Shown: in pieces, positions 52,051 to 64,000 of the stretch | Layout of the letters: the number at the start of each line of letters is the position of its first letter | How positions within the stretch are numbered: position 1 is the first letter of the stretch | Source: Paenibacillus terrae | Lineage (GTDB): Bacteria > Bacillota > Bacilli > Paenibacillales > Paenibacillaceae | Direction of reading: 5' to 3' | Assembly: GCF_000943545.1 (NCBI RefSeq) | Contig: NZ_JTHP01000012.1 | Span: 39,566 to 103,565, forward strand | DNA: 64,000 bases | Position numbers and translations under genes: made by a program | Notes under the pieces: generated by a model | Told to the model about the DNA's origin: nothing | What the model saw: only the letters and a program-made list of their open reading frames with translations | Databases searched by the model: none

Positions 52051-53547
52051 TTACAAATGCCCGTGCAGCACTGGCGGAGCAATAATGGGCTGCTCCTCCG
52101 TCAAAGCCGATAAATCTCCGGGGGCCAACAGCCGAATCCGGTAGTCAGCCGCCAGCCAGCTCATGGCGGCATAGGGGGTAAGGAACGGCCTTTTCCAGCC
52201 GTTCCCGATTTGATACAGTTGCCCGCCTTCGACATAAAGGACCTCAATCCATCGCATGCGTTGAGCCGGAATATGAAGTGTAGGCAGTGCGGGCATGTTC
52301 TCCAGTTCCGGGGCTGCCAGCACAGGTGCATACTCGCCGGGAATATGCACAGTTTCCACATTTTGCAGAACACCTGGCTGTGCAGTTACGGGTGCATCCG
52401 CGACATCGGAAATCATCACCTCCGGCTTCGGCACCAACGGAAGTGCCATTAGATCAAGCTGTGACACCCTGACCGGGGCAACGTCTTCGACTCCTGCACC
52501 CCTGACTCCATGCAGAAGCCGCCTTCTCCCCGGCTCCAGCCGATATATTGCACCAGATGGTCCCTTAACGAGCGCTCCAATGGGATAAAAGGTTGCCGCC
52601 GACACGTGTCTGGCCTTGGTTGGCGATATCTGGCTGTCCAGCTCTGCTGTGCCGAATTTCAGGCTGTGGAGCAGCTTATCCGCATCCCCCCATTTTCGTA
52701 CAAAAAAGGATCGGTTCCGGCTGCTTTCCTCCGTCAAACCGCCTTCTCCGGTCGTCTGGGGAGAGGCATAAGCCGTATCCCGATCACTTTCCGTGCAATG
52801 GATAAAAGCATCTCCCGCAATGGCCAGACGTGTCCCCAACAAGCGTACACGCAGCAGCCAATCTGCATCTGCTTCCTGACCGCTGTGACAGCCTTCGTCC
52901 CAGTACCCCGTCTTTTCCAGCGTCTCTCTGCTCAGCAGTAAACAAAATCCGGCCAGGCTTTCGGTTTCCCGCCATGCAGCCGGATTGGAAACATTATGAG
53001 AAATGGCGAAAAGACGTGCTTCATTTTCGTTCGTATAAGGTGCCTCAATCTGTTGCTCTCCGAACGGACCGTTCGTTACAGGTCCGACGACACCAATACG
53101 TGGATCACTGTGCAAGCACTCTAGCAGTCGATCCAGCCAGTCTGGCGTTACCAGCGCATTGGGGTCCAGCACCACAATGGTCGTGCCTTTCGCCATCATC
53201 AGTCCCTGATTCAAGCTGCCTGTCAAATGAGTATCCCTTTTTAACAGTGCATAACGCACAGCGATGCTTTTACGCAGCAGATAGGTGCGTGTCCCGTCCG
53301 TTGAGCCGCAATCCACCACGATGATTTCATGCGGACAGCTTGTATTTTCCTCAATACGATCAATACAGGTGCGAAGCCGATGAAGCTGATTATAGGACGG
53401 AATGATAATACTGACGCCTTCAAAGACTTTGCCGAACGAAGCCTGGCCCAATCTGCTGCCCTGCTCCCGACCCCTTTTATATCCCGCCCAATAGCCTTTC
53501 TTACTGAGCCGCTTGCTGTGTTTCCTTTTTATACTCAGGCGTTTCAT
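52051..53547 (-). CDS. Family 2 glycosyltransferase with basic GYxxG N-terminus and C-terminal extension
   Basis: 498 residues from ATG 53547, ten bases after GGAGG; longer frames lack a site. The first 40 residues are basic and carry KKGYWAGYKRGREQGSRLG. The GT-A domain follows: VSIIIPSYNQLHRLRTCIDR, EIIVVDCGSTDGT, GSLNQGLMMAKGTTIVVLDP, GVVGPVTNGPFGEQQIEAPY and the later ETLEKTGYWDEG. After about residue 290 come roughly 150 Pro/Val-rich residues and a small beta domain (MRWIEVLYVEGGQLYQIGNG). Substrate unknown; relatives transfer rhamnose or GlcNAc. Confidence 0.87.
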   Translation of the reverse strand: MKRLSIKRKHSKRLSKKGYWAGYKRGREQGSRLGQASFGKVFEGVSIIIPSYNQLHRLRTCIDRIEENTSCPHEIIVVDCGSTDGTRTYLLRKSIAVRYALLKRDTHLTGSLNQGLMMAKGTTIVVLDPNALVTPDWLDRLLECLHSDPRIGVVGPVTNGPFGEQQIEAPYTNENEARLFAISHNVSNPAAWRETESLAGFCLLLSRETLEKTGYWDEGCHSGQEADADWLLRVRLLGTRLAIAGDAFIHCTESDRDTAYASPQTTGEGGLTEESSRNRSFFVRKWGDADKLLHSLKFGTAELDSQISPTKARHVSAATFYPIGALVKGPSGAIYRLEPGRRRLLHGVRGAGVEDVAPVRVSQLDLMALPLVPKPEVMISDVADAPVTAQPGVLQNVETVHIPGEYAPVLAAPELENMPALPTLHIPAQRMRWIEVLYVEGGQLYQIGNGWKRPFLTPYAAMSWLAADYRIRLLAPGDLSALTEEQPIIAPPVLHGHL

Positions 53548-53619
53548 GCCGTTCACTCCTCCGGGTGGCATTATGTCCATACTATATGCCTAGCCCGGCT
53601 GGATGGTGTATCGCTGAGA

Positions 53620-54351
53620 TCAGGGCAGAAGCCCTTTCATTTTTACCCCGGCTTCCTGAAGGGAATCGAAGGTCCCCGCATCGCTCCAATACCGCCGCAA
53701 AATATCGTATTCAAGCTTGCCCTCAGCCGCATAACAGTTGTTAACATCCGTGATTTCAAGCTCACCACGCGCCGAAGGCGTAATTTGCCGGATCTTATCG
53801 AACACGGTGGTATCATACATGTAGATGCCAGTTACACAATATCTGGACTGGGGATGCTGCGGCTTTTCTTCAATCCGCGCAATGCTCTCCGGCCGCTCGA
53901 GATCAAACACGGGTACTCCGTAGCGATGGGCATCTGCCACCTTTTTTAACAATACTCTGGCGCTCCCCGGAGGCTGCTGCCCGAACCGTTCAATAACAGG
54001 TCCCAGATCTTCCTTGAACAAATTATCACCCAGCAAAACAGTGAATTTTTCTCCTGGCTCCATGTAGCTTTTCGCCAGTTCCAGTGCTTCCGCAATGCCG
54101 CCCGCCTTTTCCTGAATCCGGTACGTCAGTTGGACACCATAATTGCTGCCACTACCCAGAAAATCGGTGTACAGCCCGGCCGATTGTTTGCCAATAATAA
54201 GAAGCATATCGGTAATTCCCGCCTGTCGCAGTCTTTCGATACCATACACGATCATGGGATACTTGCCGACCGGAAGCAGATGCTTGTTGAGTAATGAAGT
54301 CAACGGATGAAGGCGCGATCCGGTTCCTCCTGCGAGAATAACCCCTTTCAT
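53620..54351 (-). CDS. rmlA: Glucose-1-phosphate thymidylyltransferase (short, SpsI-like)
   Basis: 243 residues, the short form as in B. subtilis SpsI. Motifs are the nucleotide loop VILAGGTGSRLHPLTSLLNK, the HLLPVGKYPMIVYGIERLR block, LLGDNLF and the metal/product region GELEITDVNN then YWSDAGTFDSL. It makes dTDP-glucose, or a related dTDP-sugar, for the glycan locus. rmlB and rmlC are not in the window. Its ATG overlaps the upstream glycosyltransferase stop. Confidence 0.92.
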   Translation of the reverse strand: MKGVILAGGTGSRLHPLTSLLNKHLLPVGKYPMIVYGIERLRQAGITDMLLIIGKQSAGLYTDFLGSGSNYGVQLTYRIQEKAGGIAEALELAKSYMEPGEKFTVLLGDNLFKEDLGPVIERFGQQPPGSARVLLKKVADAHRYGVPVFDLERPESIARIEEKPQHPQSRYCVTGIYMYDTTVFDKIRQITPSARGELEITDVNNCYAAEGKLEYDILRRYWSDAGTFDSLQEAGVKMKGLLP

Positions 54352-55148
54352 ATCTTCCTTCCTCCTTCGACAGCATGTTCGGTGCCTAAAGCTCCGCTAT
54401 TTCCAGTCTCAATAAACGCCCTGGGGTCTATGTTCCATTTGTCCATAAACAAACGATGATTCCGCTCAATCAGCCCTTCAACCCAGGCAGATTCCGAGCG
54501 TGAAAAGCTCGCACTCCCCTGGTGATAGACAAAACAGTCACTGCACATCAATAGCTTGTAGCCATGTACACGTGCGCGCAGACAATAATCGTCATCCTCA
54601 TAATGCCCGGGGTTAAACCGTTCATCCAGTAATCCGATCCGTTCCATCAGCTCACGCCGGAACATCAGACAAAACCCGACCAGACGCTTGACCTCCTGCC
54701 ATCTGGACGGATTACTTGCATTATTCTGCTCTGCAAACTGGAGACAGCTATCCAAATCCCCTGCTAATCCGTCAATCTGCTGAGTACCGCTAGCATAATT
54801 CGTCACTGGTCCCACCAGTCCCACTGTGCTTTGGCTCCGCAATGCAACCAGCATATTGGATAACCATCCCCGTGTAACCGTCACATCATTATTCAAAATG
54901 ACGAGCTGATCACCCGAAGCCAGCCGAAACCCTTGATTACAAGCTGCCGGAAAACCCCGGTTTTCGGGGAGACGGATGCTGATCAGCCGCTCGGCTTCAC
55001 AAAAATCATCCGTTCCGTCATTTGAAGCGTTGTCCGCAACAATAATTTCATAAGGCACATCTGTCGTATGTGTCCGAATCGCCTCAATACACGGCTTGAG
55101 CAGGTGCAAACCGTTATAGGTCGGAATAATAATGCTCGTCAGACTCAT
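54348..55148 (-). CDS. Family 2 glycosyltransferase, rhamnosyltransferase-like
   Basis: 266 residues. GT-A motifs: TSIIIPTYNGLHLLKPCIEA, EIIVADNASNDGT, LPENRGFPAACNQGFRLASG, VILNNDVTVTRGWLSNMLVA and FNPGHYEDDDYCLRARVHGY. The ENRGFPAACNQG block and the ED-DD motif fit the rhamnosyltransferase group. It overlaps the following rmlA and the preceding GT by four bases each, so the genes are tightly coupled. Confidence 0.9.
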   Translation of the reverse strand: MSLTSIIIPTYNGLHLLKPCIEAIRTHTTDVPYEIIVADNASNDGTDDFCEAERLISIRLPENRGFPAACNQGFRLASGDQLVILNNDVTVTRGWLSNMLVALRSQSTVGLVGPVTNYASGTQQIDGLAGDLDSCLQFAEQNNASNPSRWQEVKRLVGFCLMFRRELMERIGLLDERFNPGHYEDDDYCLRARVHGYKLLMCSDCFVYHQGSASFSRSESAWVEGLIERNHRLFMDKWNIDPRAFIETGNSGALGTEHAVEGGRKI

Positions 55149-56080
55149 CGTGCATTCCTCCCTTTAGCGACGTCGGCCCGTGTTGGAACAGGTCCCAACG
55201 GGAAAGCTCCGGCTACCTGAAACACCGCAGCCAGTGCCTCCGCATGATCGCCGACGATCAATTGCTCCATGGCATTCCCTTTGCCGATATTGATAGTCCG
55301 TTTGCGGTTTGTTCCAATGACGTCTACGGCATGTACTGCCGTCACCTTCATACCGTGCAGTATCGCCATAGCGTGGGCTTTCGGCGGAACAGCGAGCATA
55401 GCCGGACCGAGCAGCTCCAGCGAACGTCGTGATAACGCGTGCGGCACAGCGGTCAAGGAGCTTGCTCCCAGATCCGGCCTGCGCAGCACGCGGTTCAGGA
55501 ACCCTTTGCACCGGGTCACGCTGTCCTGCCGGAAGTAAGGTGGCAAATGTCTGCTCAGATCATTAAGTGCCACGTCCGTTCCTTGATCCACTGCATAGAG
55601 GAACGGCAGCAAGTCAAACGCAGGAATCGGCAGATCCCCGTCTACGAACAATACGATTTCAGCCTGCGTCATACGTGCGCCTACCGCCCGTCCGACATCA
55701 TGCCCGAGCCGAGTCGGCACGCTGACGAGAGTCACACCCGGATGATGCTTCGCTACTATAGAACGTGTGCCATCCGTGCAACCGTTCAATACGACGATGA
55801 TGTCCGTAAGAGGCAGCTTTTCCAGCTCGCTCAGCACCCCGCCAATCGTAGATTCCTCGTTGCAGGCGCTGACCACTGCGGCGGCTGTCCCTCGCAGCAG
55901 CATATCCCCGGGCAATGCCCGTACCTCCAGCGGATTTGCTTCGGTCATTTTCCCCCGCCGGGGCGCGGGTTTCCTCACCCTGCGGCTATCCATCATAGTC
56001 GTCGTTCCATGTCTTCGCTGTACACGTCGTATGCCCCGGCTTCGGTCATCACGCCTCCCTTTTCGATACGTTCTGCTCAC
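55145..56080 (-). CDS. Family 2 glycosyltransferase with basic N-terminus (copy 2)
   Basis: 311 residues from GTG 56080, which overlaps the upstream stop as GTGA and follows GAGGTGAGG. About 45 basic residues (YRKGRRDDRSRGIRRVQRRH) precede a GT-A domain of the DPM1/GlcNAc-P type: AAVVSACNEESTIGGVLSEL, DIIVVLNGCTDGT, LGHDVGRAVGARM, VLFVDGDLPIP, and RPDLGASSLTAVPHALSRR. It is a paralogue of the next gene upstream; both keep the same blocks, so a duplication is likely. Confidence 0.88.
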   Translation of the reverse strand: MSRTYRKGRRDDRSRGIRRVQRRHGTTTMMDSRRVRKPAPRRGKMTEANPLEVRALPGDMLLRGTAAAVVSACNEESTIGGVLSELEKLPLTDIIVVLNGCTDGTRSIVAKHHPGVTLVSVPTRLGHDVGRAVGARMTQAEIVLFVDGDLPIPAFDLLPFLYAVDQGTDVALNDLSRHLPPYFRQDSVTRCKGFLNRVLRRPDLGASSLTAVPHALSRRSLELLGPAMLAVPPKAHAMAILHGMKVTAVHAVDVIGTNRKRTINIGKGNAMEQLIVGDHAEALAAVFQVAGAFPLGPVPTRADVAKGRNAR

Positions 56081-57015
56081 GGCCTCACCTCGTTTCTGAT
56101 CCGTTTGCGCTTCAAATCCGTATATCCTGCACGCGTTCCCAAATGTGATGTAAGCCAGGCAATCGCGTCAAGATGATCCTGTACGACCACATCCACAAGC
56201 GGATCCCTGCCGTTCATTTTTTTGCGGGTCGCATTCACTTTACCCACGGCTATTCCACGAACAGTCACCACCCGCAAGCCGGAGGTAATCGTCATGGCCT
56301 GAAATAACGGAGGTTTCTCTAAGGGCTTTAGACCTATTTTATTTAAGGCCTTTCGACTTATGGCATGCGGAATTCCAGTCATGGATGCCCCTCCTAAATC
56401 AGCACGGTTCGACAAAATATTCAATACATGCTTTGCTTCAACCACAGGATGCACCGACGTACGGTCTACTGGCCCATGATAATCATTCAGTGCAACATCC
56501 GCTCCCGCACATACGGCTTGTATGAATGGCTTGAGTCTGACGCAGGGAATAACGATATCACCATCCAGAAAAAGCAGTACCTGCCCGGAAGCCGCTTCCG
56601 CTCCAATACGGCGACCAATATCATGCCCCAAGGGTTGCGGAAAGGAAAGCACTCGCGCGCCCGCCGCTTTTGCCGCCTTGGCCGTCCTGTCGCTTGATCC
56701 GTTCTCGACGACGATGACCTCGGTATGTGGATGAACATGGCGTGCCTCACGGACTACAGCCCCGATCGTTTTTTGCTCATTCATAGCCGGAATGATGACG
56801 GATACGAGCAATTTTCCCGCCGAAGACGAACCGGGTGGCCGTTCTTCACCTGTCTGTACTTCTGCTTCTGTGCCTGGTCCCCTCCTTGTTACAGGGGTTG
56901 GGGTGATATGCACGGATGGCGTTCGTACAGGCAGCCACACCTTCGGGTAGGGGTCATGCGCATTGGAATGCCGCCTGCGATTGGCCTTGAATCCAAATCT
57001 TGCCTGCTTCCTCAT
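56077..57015 (-). CDS. Family 2 glycosyltransferase with basic N-terminus (copy 1)
   Basis: 312 residues; first gene of the locus on this strand, with GGTGGGAG before the ATG. A basic start (MRKQARFGFKANRRRHSNAH) and a Pro-rich linker precede the GT-A domain: VSVIIPAMNEQKTIGAVVRE, EVIVVENGSSDRT, PLGHDIGRRIGAEAASGQVL, LFLDGDIVIP and RADLGGASMTGIPHAISRKA. It parallels copy 2 block by block. A SigK-like promoter lies about 60 bases upstream. Confidence 0.88.
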   Translation of the reverse strand: MRKQARFGFKANRRRHSNAHDPYPKVWLPVRTPSVHITPTPVTRRGPGTEAEVQTGEERPPGSSSAGKLLVSVIIPAMNEQKTIGAVVREARHVHPHTEVIVVENGSSDRTAKAAKAAGARVLSFPQPLGHDIGRRIGAEAASGQVLLFLDGDIVIPCVRLKPFIQAVCAGADVALNDYHGPVDRTSVHPVVEAKHVLNILSNRADLGGASMTGIPHAISRKALNKIGLKPLEKPPLFQAMTITSGLRVVTVRGIAVGKVNATRKKMNGRDPLVDVVVQDHLDAIAWLTSHLGTRAGYTDLKRKRIRNEVRP

Positions 57016-57077
57016 GCTCCCACCTCACCTCCCTTGCTGCTGTATGGATAGACAGCATAATTAGGACAGTTCAACAT

Positions 57078-57106
57078 AACCTATGCGCTCTAAAACCCGT
57101 GTGTAA
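57078..57106 (-). promoter_or_regulatory. SigK-like (mother-cell) promoter of the glycan locus
   Basis: On the minus strand TACA (57106-57103), a 16-base spacer and CATAGGTTA (57086-57078) fit the SigK pattern mACm-N16-CATAnnnTA except for the first base. The start codon of the first glycosyltransferase lies 62 bases downstream. Late mother-cell expression would fit spore-surface glycosylation. Confidence 0.4.
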
Positions 57107-57203
57107 CGGCAAGCGTGGAGTCTTTTCGACAAAGCAATTTTCGACTTTATTTTACATTTCTTATTAATCCTATTAAATAAATGAGTTATTAGGGTCTAAA
57201 GAA

Positions 57204-57550
57204 TCATTTTGGATAAATTTGTGACATACATCTTCTCGTCCGTCATTCTCTGTGCTAATATCAGAGCCAGATGATGGGAGTTCAAAAAGTCAACATTTGT
57301 TTTTTTTGCATAAGACAACTTTTTTCCATTATCCGCCTTTATTCCACTTTTACTTATACGACAGGAAAGGAGGAGTTTGTCACCTTTTCAGACTGTAAGC
57401 TTCACATGCAGTACCCTCTTTTCACGCACGCTTCATGAAAGACACTTCGGTTTTTCTTCTTCACGTTCCATTTTCTTCATGTTCCAGACGACAACACGAC
57501 CAACATAAACGGCGCAATGCCTATTTCTTAACAGGATGGTCTTCATCCTG
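57204..57550 (+). promoter_or_regulatory. Promoter and long leader of protease gene 1
   Basis: TTCTCG (57233-57238), a 17-base spacer ending TGTGC, and TAATAT (57256-57261) form a promoter-like element. TTTTTTTGCATAAG follows at 57301-57314. A stem CAGGATG/CATCCTG with a 5-base loop (57532-57550) ends ten bases before GGGGAGAG. All three parts recur in front of protease genes 2 and 3. The rest of 57016-57577 has no gene. Confidence 0.6.
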
Positions 57551-57577
57551 ACATTAACCGGGGAGAGTGAATTTTAA

Positions 57578-59353
<1,776 letters not shown>

Positions 59354-59449
59354 ATCATAATTGCAATCCCTCTTATTCATCCTCGTCCATAGACCATTGT
59401 CGTTGTGCAGCTGTCATCCAACCCAGCTCATAAAATGGACGAAAAAATA

Positions 59450-59521
59450 GGGGTGCAGTGTACAAGTCTGCGCCCCTTCCCCCTTATGTATGGCGTCCTC
59501 CAGCGGGACGCTCTTTTTTTG
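59450..59521 (+). terminator. Double terminator after protease 1
   Basis: GGGGTGCAG pairs with CTGCGCCCC (59450-59476, one G-U). A second stem GCGTCC/GGACGC (59493-59511) is followed by CTCTTTTTTTG. The same two-hairpin arrangement follows protease 2. Confidence 0.8.
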
Positions 59522-59649
59522 TCTACATAGCGGATGCTCTAAAACCAGTGTGCTATGGCCATTGCGGAATCATTAACACTTCAACAAGACTATTTTCGAT
59601 CAATTTCGACTAAATAAGACAAACACAATCTAAATAAGGGTCTTTAGTC

Positions 59650-59854
59650 TCATTTTGGAGTAATTTGTAATATACATCTTCTCGTCTTACATTCTCTGTG
59701 CTAATATCAGAGCCAAGACGATGTAATCACAAAAAAATAAAACTTGTTTTTTTGCATAAGTTTATTTTTTCATGATCTTCACGTTTTAAAAAGCAGCAAG
59801 ACCTACATACATGGCGCCATGCCTAAAAAACAAAACAGGATGCACATCATCCTG
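59650..59854 (+). promoter_or_regulatory. Promoter and leader of protease gene 2
   Basis: TTCTCG (59679-59684), 17-base spacer, TAATAT (59702-59707), then TTTTTTTGCATAAG at 59747-59760, exactly 45 bases from the -10 start as in copy 1. The pre-SD stem CAGGATG/CATCCTG (59836-59854) has loop CACAT instead of GTCTT. No gene lies in 59354-59879 besides these signals and the terminators. Confidence 0.6.
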
Positions 59855-59855
59855 A

Positions 59856-61595
<1,740 letters not shown>

Positions 61596-61691
61596 ATCAT
61601 ATTCCGTATTCCTCGCAATTGTTCCTCATTCAGTAGACAGAAGCCTGTTGTGTGGCTATCATCTGATCCTACTCATAAGCGAACCAAAAAT

Positions 61692-61763
61692 AGGGGTGCA
61701 GTGTAAGTCTGTACCCCTTCCTCCTTGAGTCTATGGCGTCCCGTTCAACGGGATGCCCTTTTT
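61692..61763 (+). terminator. Double terminator after protease 2
   Basis: AGGGGT..CAG pairs with CTG..ACCCCT near 61692-61718. A second, strong stem GGCGTCCCGTT/AACGGGATGCC (61735-61757) is followed by CTTTTTTT. Confidence 0.8.
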
Positions 61764-61848
61764 TTCATCGTGATGCCTGTTCGACTATATGATTTTCGAT
61801 TAATTCGACGAAATATGACAAAAAAATTAATATTTTGGGACTATCGAA

Positions 61849-63902
<2,054 letters not shown>

Positions 63903-63948
63903 GTTGAGCTTAAACAAGCAATCTTCTGGCTCTACTTAAGATGTACAA

Positions 63949-63986
63949 AAAGAGGGCGATATTACCATTACAAGTGTGCCCTCTTT
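63949..63986 (+). terminator. Terminator after protease 3
   Basis: AAAGAGGGC (63949-63957) pairs with GCCCTCTTT (63978-63986), followed by CCCCTC. It lies 46 bases after the stop. Confidence 0.7.
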
Positions 63987-64000
63987 CCCCTCATGTATAC

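Overview
The window looks like a chromosome segment of a spore-forming Paenibacillus, most likely of the P. polymyxa group. The grounds are three bacillolysin-type neutral proteases resembling the P. polymyxa Npr family, a YhcN/YlaJ-type spore lipoprotein, two CgeB-family spore-glycan proteins, many PTS operons, frequent TTG/GTG starts behind strong Shine-Dalgarno sites, and moderate GC. Species is inferred from protein family resemblance only.

Layout. 1-3.6 kb: the 3' end of nagA, a spore lipoprotein with a 15-bp tandem repeat, and a secreted lipase. 3.7-9.3 kb: a sucrose or isomeric-disaccharide PTS operon (GH32 hydrolase, EIIBC, GH13 alpha-glucosidase) divergent from an AraC-type regulator. 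9.4-10.3 kb: a two-subunit SigO/RsoA-like sigma factor divergent from a YvrJ-like peptide. 10.4-14.6 kb: a Gld-type ABC exporter operon. 15.0-16.1 kb: a lone glycosyltransferase with an apparent ATC start. 16.3-20.8 kb: a beta-glucoside-type PTS, a 34-codon ORF and a DUF4038 hydrolase, divergent from a LacI regulator with clear operators. 20.9-23.2 kb: arsR, arsB and arsC with two matching ArsR boxes. 23.3-30.1 kb: a LicR-controlled cellobiose-type PTS operon that also contains uxuA. 30.2-32.8 kb: a chemoreceptor and a secreted VanX-like dipeptidase.

32.9-57.0 kb is a large glycan locus, almost entirely on the minus strand. It holds nine glycosyltransferases of its own (three family 4 or GT1-like, six family 2), two CgeB-like proteins and rmlA. 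It also holds a CapE/RmlD/WecB set that should make a 6-deoxy-L-HexNAc nucleotide sugar, two other sugar epimerases/reductases, two DUF1796 proteins, and several small helical or beta-rich proteins of unknown function. An AT-rich insert with an IS3 remnant and a macrolide-type glycosyltransferase interrupts it. Several otherwise unrelated proteins of the locus share a GYxxGYxxxG-like tag and strongly basic or Pro-rich tails. A SigK-like promoter lies in front of the first gene. I infer a spore-surface glycoprotein or polysaccharide system.

57.5-64 kb is a tandem array of three M4 metalloprotease genes. Their promoter spacing, a leader box and a pre-SD hairpin are conserved between copies.

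Probable frameshifts or sequence errors in short C/G runs affect wecB (46021-46024) and a small gene near 39938. No tRNA, rRNA or CRISPR was recognised.
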